NCBI GenBank assembly: GCA_963934795.1
Contig: CAWWAF010000139.1
Span: 1-8,010 of the forward strand
Reading direction: 5' to 3'
DNA: 8,010 nucleotides
DNA from: UBA8438 sp963934795
GTDB lineage: Bacteria > Acidobacteriota > Vicinamibacteria > Vicinamibacterales > UBA8438
Made by a program: the position numbers and the translations under genes. This document shows positions 1-5,991 of this stretch, in pieces. The notes beneath the pieces are model-generated. The model saw only the letters and a program-made list of their open reading frames with translations. It searched no databases and was not told the DNA's origin. Every line of letters begins with the position of its first letter. Positions within the stretch are counted from its first letter, which is position 1.

Positions 1-107
1 TCCGCCAACCACTGCAAGGAGCTGCGTTCCTGCTGGGCCCGCAGTGCCCAGATAACGGCCAGGAGGGCCGCAACGCCGACCAAGAGCGCCTTCACTCGCA
101 GTGACAT
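1..107 (-). CDS. N-terminal fragment of a membrane-anchored or exported protein, cut by the window edge
   Basis: Only the first 35 codons are in the window; the gene runs off the left edge. It starts MSLRVKALL and has a hydrophobic stretch at about residues 7-22 (LLVGVAALLAVIWAL), followed by a polar segment (RAQQERSS). This is a signal peptide or a single N-terminal membrane anchor with two basic residues on the cytoplasmic side. The start is supported by a GAGG Shine-Dalgarno sequence six bases upstream (plus-strand cctc at 114-117). It begins 36 bases after the stop of the exported protein gene on the same strand, so the two are probably co-transcribed. The function cannot be told from this fragment. 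Confidence 0.6.
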   Translation of the reverse strand, partial: MSLRVKALLVGVAALLAVIWALRAQQERSSLQWLA

Positions 108-143
108 GGTCAGCCTCAACCCACTCTCAATCCGCCCTTCGAC

Positions 144-842
144 CTACTTCTCCCGGAAGTTCGCCGTAATCATAACCACGCTCGTGTCTGGAGCGTTGTC
201 GATGTTGAGCAGCTCACTCGTGGTCTCGAAGATGGTCGAACGCCGCTCGCCGGCGCTATCGTCGTCCGTCGTCCACGAACGCACCGTCATGACGATGCCG
301 CCCGACTCTTCCAGCGGGCGGTCTTTCTCGCGAACGGTCACGGTGGTGACCACGAGCTCGGTTTGGCGCCCATTGATCTCGCGGTCCTCACCTGGTCGCT
401 GCACGCCCAGGTCAACCTCAACCTCCCGCCCCGGCTCGCCGTCTTCGGACGGCTGGCGGCTGGAGGCATCGGACGGTGCCCGCTCGCGGGCCCGCTCCTG
501 CATCTCCTGTATCCTGGCTCGCAATTCGTCGAAGGTGGTGATCTCGTAGGTCTTGTCGCGCAGATCGAGGTCGTACATCCGACCCTCGGCGAGGTCGATG
601 ATCTGCGTGCGGCGGTCGTCACTACTGATGTACATCCGGTCGTTGTCGACGACCGTCGTGGTCATAAGCCCGTCCTTGGCCGCATCGCCACCGAACAGGC
701 CCACAACGCGTCCAATCGCCCCTTCGAATTTCACGGTCGTTCGCTGCTCGGTCTTCACCGACGCGAACATCGCGGTCACCGCGGCGAGGACAAAAGAGGC
801 GACAAGCGCCTGGTGCAGGACCCTACGCGAACGAGGTGTCAT
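144..842 (-). CDS. Uncharacterised exported protein, acidobacterial type
   Basis: A 232-residue protein of unknown function. The chosen ATG at 842 follows a GGAG Shine-Dalgarno sequence by seven bases (plus-strand ctcc at 850-853) and puts a basic N-terminus (MTPRSRR) directly before a hydrophobic stretch at about residues 11-28, so it is a signal peptide or membrane anchor. The open frame continues upstream to 1271, but that part lies antisense to the PQQ dehydrogenase and has no signal-peptide logic. The mature part has a region around residues 35-110 rich in short beta-like segments, including IIDLAEGRMYDLDLRDKTYE and then TTFDELRARIQEMQERARER, a probable helix. A low-complexity acidic and polar linker and a second beta-like segment ending at NFREK follow. 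The YDLD...KTY...TTFDE pattern resembles uncharacterised Acidobacteriota proteins I have seen; I know no function for them. There is no lipobox Cys. A periplasmic location is inferred. Confidence 0.75.
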   Translation of the reverse strand: MTPRSRRVLHQALVASFVLAAVTAMFASVKTEQRTTVKFEGAIGRVVGLFGGDAAKDGLMTTTVVDNDRMYISSDDRRTQIIDLAEGRMYDLDLRDKTYEITTFDELRARIQEMQERARERAPSDASSRQPSEDGEPGREVEVDLGVQRPGEDREINGRQTELVVTTVTVREKDRPLEESGGIVMTVRSWTTDDDSAGERRSTIFETTSELLNIDNAPDTSVVMITANFREK

Positions 843-915
843 GGTGCAGCTCCATTGGGATGACAAGAAAAAGTTCGAGCGCGCCGAACAAGCGGTCGCG
901 GCCGGGGGCTTGAAC

Positions 916-944
916 GCTATAATCGCGGCACCCTCACCTGACAC
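916..944. promoter_or_regulatory. Candidate divergent promoter core with perfect TATAAT
   Basis: The spacer 843-1011 separates divergent genes. On the plus strand a perfect TATAAT lies at 918-923, about 90 bases before the PQQ dehydrogenase ATG at 1012, but the matching -35 position (895-900, GTCGCG) is poor. On the minus strand the same bases give TATAGC (plus 916-921) with GTGTCA (plus-strand TGACAC at 939-944) exactly 17 bases upstream, which matches 4 of 6 in each box. The two -10 elements therefore overlap, as in symmetric bidirectional promoters. This is a pattern match only; sigma-factor preferences of this organism are unknown. Confidence 0.3.
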
Positions 945-1011
945 CCATGCGGACGACCACTGAAACCTGTCGATGCGCACGCCACACCCTCGGGACGGTA
1001 GGCGAAGACTC

Positions 1012-2964
1012 ATGACCAGCGCGCGACTCGCACGGCTCGCGCGGCTGGCCCTCACGGCCGTGGTGGTCTCCAGCTCCGCCACCGCCCAGACCGTCCCGGT
1101 CGGCGAGTGGAGAGCGTTCGGAGCGGATCCCGGGAACACGAAATACTCCCCGCTCGACCAGATCACGCGAGAGAACTTCGCCGATCTGGAGATTGCCTGG
1201 CGGTGGACGTCGACCTCGACCGAGGTGACGGACCAGCGGGAGAACCTGCGCGTCGGGCAGTTTCGTGCCACCCCCTTAATGATTGGTGGGCTGGTCTACG
1301 TGAGCACCGAACTGTCCCAGGTGGCGGCGCTCGACGCTGGCACCGGTACGACGGTGTGGACGTATGACCCACGCGCCTACGAGCGGCTCGAACGCCCGGC
1401 CAACTCGGGATGGCAGCACCGAGGGGTCTCGTACTGGGAAGACGATGACTCCGACGACGCCCGGATCTTCATCGCGACGCATGACCTGCAGCTCGTCGCC
1501 CTGAATGCGCGCACGGGCGCGCTCTACCCCGGGTTCGGCGAGAACGGGTCCGTGGACCTGAGCGACACACTGGGCCGACCGGTCGATCCAGCGCGCATTT
1601 CACACTCGTCACCCGTGGCCATCGTGCGCGACACGGTCGTGGTCGGCAGCGTCGTGACCGACCGTACCGAGACACGGGAGGCGCCACCGGGACACGTGCG
1701 GGGGTATGACGCACGCACTGGACGCATGAAGTGGATTTTTCACACTATTCCACAGGGCGACGATTTCGGGAACGACACGTGGGAGAACGATTCGTGGCGG
1801 TACACGGGCCATACGAACGTGTGGTCGACGATGGCGGTCGACGAAGAACTGGGCTACGTCTATTTGCCGGTCGGCACCCCCACGAACGACTTCTACGGCG
1901 GGATGCGCCGCGGCGACAACCTCTTCGCAGAGAGCATCGTGTGCCTCGATGCGGAAACCGGTCAGCGGGTGTGGCATTTCCAGGCGGTGCACCACGGCCT
2001 GTGGGACTACGACTTTCCGACGGCGGCCAACCTGGTGGACATCACGGTCGACGGCCGCCCCATCAAGGCCCTGGCCCAGGTCAGCAAGCAGGCGTTTACC
2101 TACGTGTTCGACCGCATGACCGGGGAAGCGGTCTGGCCCATCGAAGAGCGCGCGGTTCCGGCCGGCGACGTCCCGGGTGAGTGGTACTCCCCCACGCAAC
2201 CGTTCCCCACGCGACCGGCGCCGTACGACCGGCAAGGGGTCGCCGTCGACGACCTGATCGACTTTACGCCGGAGCTTCGTGCCGAGGCGCTGGTGCTGAG
2301 CGAACGGGCGCGGCTGGGACCACTATTTGCGCCGCCCACGGTACGCGGGGACAAGCCCTTTATTTTGATGCCGGGTGACGCTGGAGGCGCAAACTGGCCC
2401 GGCGCGGCCGTCGACCCGGACACCGGACGGCTCTACATCCCGTCGCATACCAGACTGCGGGTGGCGGAGCTGATCAAGTACGAGTTACCGGCAACGGTGG
2501 GCTACGCACCGGAGACCTGGGTCACCGGCCTGCCCGGCCCGCAGGGGCTACCGCTCGTCAAGCCTCCCTACAAGCGCATCACCGCCATTGACCTCAACAG
2601 CGGAGACCACGCCTGGATGAGTCCGCACGGGGACGGGCCGCGGAACCATCCTGCGCTGCGCGAGCTGAACCTGCCCCCGCTGGGCGGGGGGGGCGGCGCG
2701 CTGTATAGCGGGCCGCTGCTCACGAAAACCCTGCTGATCGTCAACCACGGCGGACGCGACGTTGAGGAGGACGCCGACGTGGCTCGCGCGATCACGGCGT
2801 ATGACAAGGACACGGGCGCCTATGTGGGCTCCGTGGCGCTACCCGAGCCGCCGTGGGGCAATCCCGTGACCTACCTCGACGACGGCACGCAGTACATCGT
2901 GGTCGCCACCGGGAGTGCCAGCCGCGGGAGTACGCCGTCGCTGATCGCGTTGGCGCTGCCTTGA
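1012..2964 (+). CDS. Secreted PQQ-dependent dehydrogenase, glucose/quinate dehydrogenase-like class
   Basis: A 650-residue periplasmic quinoprotein that would oxidise a sugar or alcohol using pyrroloquinoline quinone; the substrate is unknown. From the ATG at 1012 the N-terminus is a signal peptide (basic ARLARLARLAL, hydrophobic TAVVV, cleavage near ATA-Q at residue 25). The mature start WRAFGADPGNTKYSPLDQI is the classic opening of the beta-propeller, and DxxTGxxxW-type blade motifs recur (LDAGTGTTVW, YDARTGRMKW, LDAETGQRVW). HHGLWDYDFP at residues 327-336 matches the membrane glucose dehydrogenase active-site segment; Asp332 is the likely catalytic Asp. It has one cysteine, so it lacks both the vicinal disulfide of alcohol dehydrogenases and a heme c motif. 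It also lacks the N-terminal membrane domain of E. coli-type Gcd. An in-frame ATG at 973 adds 13 residues (GRRRLM, a loose twin-arginine-like match) but has no ribosome-binding site. The site before 1012 is also weak (AGG at 1000-1002). Confidence 0.9.
   Translation: MTSARLARLARLALTAVVVSSSATAQTVPVGEWRAFGADPGNTKYSPLDQITRENFADLEIAWRWTSTSTEVTDQRENLRVGQFRATPLMIGGLVYVSTELSQVAALDAGTGTTVWTYDPRAYERLERPANSGWQHRGVSYWEDDDSDDARIFIATHDLQLVALNARTGALYPGFGENGSVDLSDTLGRPVDPARISHSSPVAIVRDTVVVGSVVTDRTETREAPPGHVRGYDARTGRMKWIFHTIPQGDDFGNDTWENDSWRYTGHTNVWSTMAVDEELGYVYLPVGTPTNDFYGGMRRGDNLFAESIVCLDAETGQRVWHFQAVHHGLWDYDFPTAANLVDITVDGRPIKALAQVSKQAFTYVFDRMTGEAVWPIEERAVPAGDVPGEWYSPTQPFPTRPAPYDRQGVAVDDLIDFTPELRAEALVLSERARLGPLFAPPTVRGDKPFILMPGDAGGANWPGAAVDPDTGRLYIPSHTRLRVAELIKYELPATVGYAPETWVTGLPGPQGLPLVKPPYKRITAIDLNSGDHAWMSPHGDGPRNHPALRELNLPPLGGGGGALYSGPLLTKTLLIVNHGGRDVEEDADVARAITAYDKDTGAYVGSVALPEPPWGNPVTYLDDGTQYIVVATGSASRGSTPSLIALALP
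2674..2693 (+). repeat. GC-only inverted repeat next to a G8 run, inside the PQQ dehydrogenase gene
   Basis: CCCCCGC at 2674-2680 and GCGGGGG at 2684-2690 form a perfect 7-base-pair GC-only stem around the loop TGG. The G run continues to eight bases (2686-2693). It encodes the glycine-rich PPLGGGGGAL segment. It may arise purely from coding Pro and Gly in GC-rich DNA, but it is a strong local structure and a possible slippage or sequencing-error site. Confidence 0.6.
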
Positions 2965-3014
2965 CGGCCGGCACCGTTTACGTGAGGGCTCTGCCACGAA
3001 CCCTGAGGTGAGAC

Positions 3015-3236
3015 ATGGCCCAGATCATTGAGCTCTACACGCTCGTTGTCTTCGTGTCAGTCGTGATGTCCTGGATGCGGCTGCCACTGTCCAACCCCAT
3101 TGCCCAATTTGTCCATACCCTCACGGAACCGGCGTTGGCTCCGATCCGGCGGCTCGTCCCCCCAGTCGGCGGATTGGACTTCTCGCCGATGATCCTGCTG
3201 ATCGGGCTACAGCTCCTCTCCCGGATGCTGTACTGA
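3015..3236 (+). CDS. yggT: YggT-family small integral membrane protein
   Basis: A 73-residue membrane protein of the YggT family, whose members are often encoded near cell-division or envelope genes; the molecular function is poorly defined. A first hydrophobic helix spans about residues 7-20 (LYTLVVFVSVVMSW). The family signature follows: NPIAQFVHTLTEP, then PIRRLVPP at residues 43-50 and GGLDFSP at 52-58. A second helix covers about 59-72. This is the single-repeat length; many YggT proteins carry two such repeats. The ATG follows GAGGTGA at 3005-3011, a good ribosome-binding site. It lies 50 bases after the PQQ dehydrogenase and 165 bases before the carboxyltransferase gene, without the usual proC-like or divIVA neighbours in view. 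There is no obvious link to either adjacent gene. Confidence 0.88.
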   Translation: MAQIIELYTLVVFVSVVMSWMRLPLSNPIAQFVHTLTEPALAPIRRLVPPVGGLDFSPMILLIGLQLLSRMLY

Positions 3237-3382
3237 CCGGATTACACAACTATTACATCGTCGTCCGCTGTCGCCTGCGATTTGGCTGATAGGCTTGATT
3301 GGTCTGATCGGGACGTTCGGCCGATAACACTGGCTGGGTCCCATCCCGCTGTGTTTCCCTCTCGCGCCGTGTCGCGGGAGCT

Positions 3383-3395
3383 CCTCGAAACGAGG
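3383..3395 (+). promoter_or_regulatory. Hairpin containing the Shine-Dalgarno sequence of the carboxyltransferase gene
   Basis: CCTCG (3383-3387), AAA (3388-3390) and CGAGG (3391-3395) form a perfect 5-base-pair stem. The right arm holds GAGG (3392-3395), the best ribosome-binding sequence upstream, six bases before the GTG at 3402. This site is the main reason for placing the start at 3402. Whether the hairpin restrains translation is inference. The rest of the 165-base spacer (3237-3401) holds only a weak promoter-like pair, TTGGTC (3299-3304) and GATAAC (3323-3328), 18 bases apart. Confidence 0.4.
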
Positions 3396-3401
3396 TCCGC
3401 C

Positions 3402-5111
3402 GTGTCCGTAGCAGAACAGACTGTCGCCATTGAGTCCACCCCCGCACCACCGACCCACACCTGTCGGAAGTGCAACCATGAGGTCGACGACGCCGCGTTC
3501 GCCGCGGAGCTGCGCGTATGCGAGGGGTGCGGGCACCACAGCCCGCTGGCCGCGCAGGAGTGGATCGACCACTTGGCCGACCGCGGCTCATTTCGCGAAA
3601 TTGGCAAACGCCTCTTCTCGACCGACCCGCTCGAGTTCAGCGTCAGCGGCCCATACCGGGACCGGCTCAGAGAGGCCGAGCGTCGAACTGGCATGCAGGA
3701 GGCGGCGCTCGCCGGTGAGGCACAGCTCGATGGGCGGCCGGTGGTGCTCGTCTCCCTGGAATTCGACTTTCTCGGTGGCACGATGGGTTCAGTGGTCGGG
3801 GAGAAGGTGGCTCGCGCGTTCGATGTTGCGACGCGACGCAAGCTACCGGTGGTCTCGATTATTGCCAGCGGCGGTGCCCGCATTCAGGAGGGAGTGCTGG
3901 CGCTGATGCAAATGGCGAAGACCGCCATTGCCGTCTCCGAACATCGGGCCGCGGGGCTCCCTTACATCTCTGTACTGACGAACCCCAGTTTCGGCGGCAC
4001 GTTCGCCAGTTTCGGCTCATTGGGCGACATTCTTATCGGGGAACCAGGAGCCCAGATCGGGTTCGTGGGCGCGCGTGTGGTCGAAGGCACGATCGACGAG
4101 AAAATTCCGAAGGCGGAGCGTCGAGCCGAAGCCGTGATCAAGAACGGGATGATCGACATGATTATCGAGCGTCCTCTCCTGAGGAACCGGCTCGCGGTCA
4201 TGGTCTCCCAGCTCGCACCCGGCCGCCAGACCGCCTGGCCCCACGTCCAGCTCGCCCCGACCCCCAAGTCCACGCGGACCGCGGTCGAGGTCCTGGAGCT
4301 GGCGCGCAATCCGGCGCGGCCGCGCGCGGATGCCTACGTCCAGCGCGTGTTTCAGTCGTTCAGCCAGATGCGGGGCGACCGCTGTTTTGGTGACGATCCC
4401 GCCATCACGGGCGGCATCGCCAGTCTTCAGGGACACCCGGTCGTCGTCATTGCCCAGTCGGGCCAATTGATGCCGATGCCGGAGGGCTACCGAAAAGCCC
4501 AACGATTGATGCGCCTGGCAGAGAAATGTGGCCTGCCGGTGGTGACCCTGGTGGATACGCGTGGCGCGTTTCCCGGCATGGAGGCCGAACGACGCGGCAT
4601 CGCGCTGGCGCTCGGCGAATGCCTCGGGATGCTGGCGCAGCTCCGCGTCCCCATCGTCAACGTCGTCATCGGGGAGGGCGGCTCCGGCGGTGCGCTGGCG
4701 CTCGGCCTGGCGGACGTCATCCTGATGCAGGAAAACGCCATCTACTCGGTGATTGCCCCGGAAGGCGCCGCCGCGATTTTGTTGCATGACGCCGGCAGAA
4801 GCGAAGAGCTGCTGCCCGCCCTGAAATTGCGGTCGCACGACCTCCTGGAATTGGGGATCATCGACGACATCGTCCCGGAACCGCCGGGTGGCGCCCACCG
4901 GGACGTCGATGCGGCAGCCCGGCAGATTCTCGAACGGGTGGTCCACCACCTGGGTGAGCTCTCGGCCCTGAAACCAACGAAGCTGGTGCAGCGGCGAGCC
5001 GACCGGTTCAGGGCTATTGGCCGGTTCGAACGTGGCATCGTGCGGCGGACGCGTGATATCGTCGCTCGAATCAGTCCAGGCGCCAGAACGGCTCCGCCGA
5101 CACAGCAATGA
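3402..5111 (+). CDS. accDA: Fused acetyl-CoA carboxylase carboxyltransferase, beta (AccD) plus alpha (AccA)
   Basis: A single 569-residue chain carrying both carboxyltransferase subunits, which move CO2 from biotin-carrier protein to acetyl-CoA to make malonyl-CoA, the first step of fatty acid synthesis. The AccD half (about 15-275) begins with a zinc ribbon, Cys21-X2-Cys24-X15-Cys40-X2-Cys43, the same spacing as E. coli AccD. It continues with GGTMGSVVGEK, SGGARIQEG (156-164) and LPYISVLTNPSFGG. After a short linker, the AccA half (about 290-540) has GDRCFGDDPAI, PEGYRKAQRLM, GEGGSGGALALG (424-435) and SVIAPEGAAAIL. Two oddities: the KGRDTKE-type loop before PEGYRKA is missing (only SGQLMPM), and the usual DTPGA is DTRGA (385-389). 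The start is GTG 3402, after GAGG with a six-base gap. The frame stays open back to a TTG at 3282 (40 more residues), but that region looks noncoding. The biotin carboxylase and carrier genes are not in this window. Confidence 0.92.
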   Translation: MSVAEQTVAIESTPAPPTHTCRKCNHEVDDAAFAAELRVCEGCGHHSPLAAQEWIDHLADRGSFREIGKRLFSTDPLEFSVSGPYRDRLREAERRTGMQEAALAGEAQLDGRPVVLVSLEFDFLGGTMGSVVGEKVARAFDVATRRKLPVVSIIASGGARIQEGVLALMQMAKTAIAVSEHRAAGLPYISVLTNPSFGGTFASFGSLGDILIGEPGAQIGFVGARVVEGTIDEKIPKAERRAEAVIKNGMIDMIIERPLLRNRLAVMVSQLAPGRQTAWPHVQLAPTPKSTRTAVEVLELARNPARPRADAYVQRVFQSFSQMRGDRCFGDDPAITGGIASLQGHPVVVIAQSGQLMPMPEGYRKAQRLMRLAEKCGLPVVTLVDTRGAFPGMEAERRGIALALGECLGMLAQLRVPIVNVVIGEGGSGGALALGLADVILMQENAIYSVIAPEGAAAILLHDAGRSEELLPALKLRSHDLLELGIIDDIVPEPPGGAHRDVDAAARQILERVVHHLGELSALKPTKLVQRRADRFRAIGRFERGIVRRTRDIVARISPGARTAPPTQQ

Positions 5112-5140
5112 GGCTGTGGGTCGGTGGACCGGTGCCAGCC
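5112..5140 (+). other. Imperfect hairpin directly after the accDA stop
   Basis: Right after the stop, GGCTG (5112-5116) pairs with CAGCC (5136-5140), and inside it GGTC (5119-5122) pairs with GACC (5127-5130) around a GGTG loop. No T-run follows, so it is not a standard intrinsic terminator. It lies in the 65-base gap before the cytochrome gene and could be an mRNA processing or end-protecting structure, or chance in GC-rich DNA. I see no clear promoter in the rest of that gap. Confidence 0.25.
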
Positions 5141-5176
5141 AGCGCGTGAACAATACCCGATCCCCTGGAGGGCACC

Positions 5177-5989
5177 ATGTCGATGCGTAGTCTATGGGTG
5201 ACGCCGATGCTTGTGGCGTTACTGTCCCTGTTGACGACCCCAGCCGGCCTGCTTGCGCAACCGCGAGAAGAGCCGACGGCGGACAACGTGTTTACAGGCA
5301 CGCTCGATGTTCGGATGGGCGAGCGTGTGTTCAGGCAACAGTGCGGTCGCTGCCACGGACGTGACGGTGGCGGCGGTGAATCGGGGCCCGACTTGACGAA
5401 TGGGTTCCGCAGTGCCAGCACCGACGCCGGACTGTTCAAGATCGTGCGAGAGGGGATTCCCAACACGCAGATGGTCGGCATCAGCCGCCGGTCGACCGAC
5501 CAGTCGACGTGGATGGTCGTGAGTTACTTGAACTCACTGAACGAGACCACGGATGTCGACTTGCCCGGTAGTGCCACCAGTGGGCAGCAGCTCTTTGCCG
5601 GCAAAGGCAACTGCAGCAGCTGCCACATGGTCAACGGAGATGGCGGCCGGCGCGGTCCAGACCTGAGTCAAGTCGGGAGCAGTCGCGCACCCGAAGAGCT
5701 CGCCAGCGACCTGCGCACTCCGGACGAAGACCTCGACCCGCGGTGGTGGACCCTTCGGGTCACCCAGGTCGATGGGTCGGTCGTCGAAGGCCTCCGGATG
5801 AACGAGGACACGTTCTCCATGCGGCTGATGGACGACAACGAGAACCTCTGGTCATTTTCGAAGAGCGACGTGCGCTCCTATGACCGCGTGAAGACCTCGA
5901 CCATGCCCAGTGTCGACGGCGTGCTGACCGATGCCGAAGTCAACGACCTGGTGGCATATCTGTTTTCGCTTGGACGGGAGGAAAGCTGA
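5177..5989 (+). CDS. Periplasmic diheme cytochrome c, probable electron acceptor of the PQQ alcohol dehydrogenase
   Basis: A 270-residue exported cytochrome. The signal peptide covers about residues 1-27 (hydrophobic core MLVALLSLL, cleavage near LLA-Q). Heme 1 binds at CGRCH (residues 56-60), with Met99 in NTQMVG as the likely axial ligand. Heme 2 binds at CSSCH (146-150). About 90 residues then intervene, including DPRWWTLRVTQVDG and LWSFSKSDVRSYDR, before TMPS (Met243) and a closing helix LTDAEVNDLVAYLFSL. This split layout resembles the heme-binding domain described from Pirellula and Verrucomicrobium (TIGR02603-like). The ATG is preceded by GGAGGG (5167-5172); a second ATG two codons on is possible. 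The alcohol dehydrogenase gene starts two bases after this stop, and that enzyme has no heme of its own, so electron transfer between them is likely. Confidence 0.9.
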   Translation: MSMRSLWVTPMLVALLSLLTTPAGLLAQPREEPTADNVFTGTLDVRMGERVFRQQCGRCHGRDGGGGESGPDLTNGFRSASTDAGLFKIVREGIPNTQMVGISRRSTDQSTWMVVSYLNSLNETTDVDLPGSATSGQQLFAGKGNCSSCHMVNGDGGRRGPDLSQVGSSRAPEELASDLRTPDEDLDPRWWTLRVTQVDGSVVEGLRMNEDTFSMRLMDDNENLWSFSKSDVRSYDRVKTSTMPSVDGVLTDAEVNDLVAYLFSLGREES

Positions 5990-5991
5990 TC

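Noticed and set aside
363..963. Plus-strand open frames of 166 and 136 residues opposite the exported protein gene
   Set aside because: They overlap a minus-strand gene that has a ribosome-binding site and signal peptide, and they show no motifs or sensible starts.
843..1271. N-terminal extension of the leftward exported protein, 143 residues more
   Set aside because: It is antisense to the start of the PQQ dehydrogenase and crosses the divergent spacer, and the ATG at 842 has a good ribosome-binding site followed directly by a signal peptide.
1609..2235. 208-residue open frame on the minus strand
   Set aside because: It is antisense to the first PQQ dehydrogenase, with biased composition and no plausible domain.
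2965..3014. Possible terminator between the PQQ dehydrogenase and yggT
   Set aside because: No convincing stem followed by a T-run could be found.
3282..3401. Upstream extension of the carboxyltransferase from TTG 3282, or from GTG 3351 or 3369
   Set aside because: No Shine-Dalgarno sequence precedes these codons, and the added residues do not resemble the AccD N-terminus; GTG 3402 has GAGG at the right distance.
4017..5153. 378-residue open frame on the minus strand
   Set aside because: It lies wholly opposite accDA and its composition (His, Arg, Gln, Asp rich) is typical of the antisense reading of GC-rich genes; no family motif is visible.
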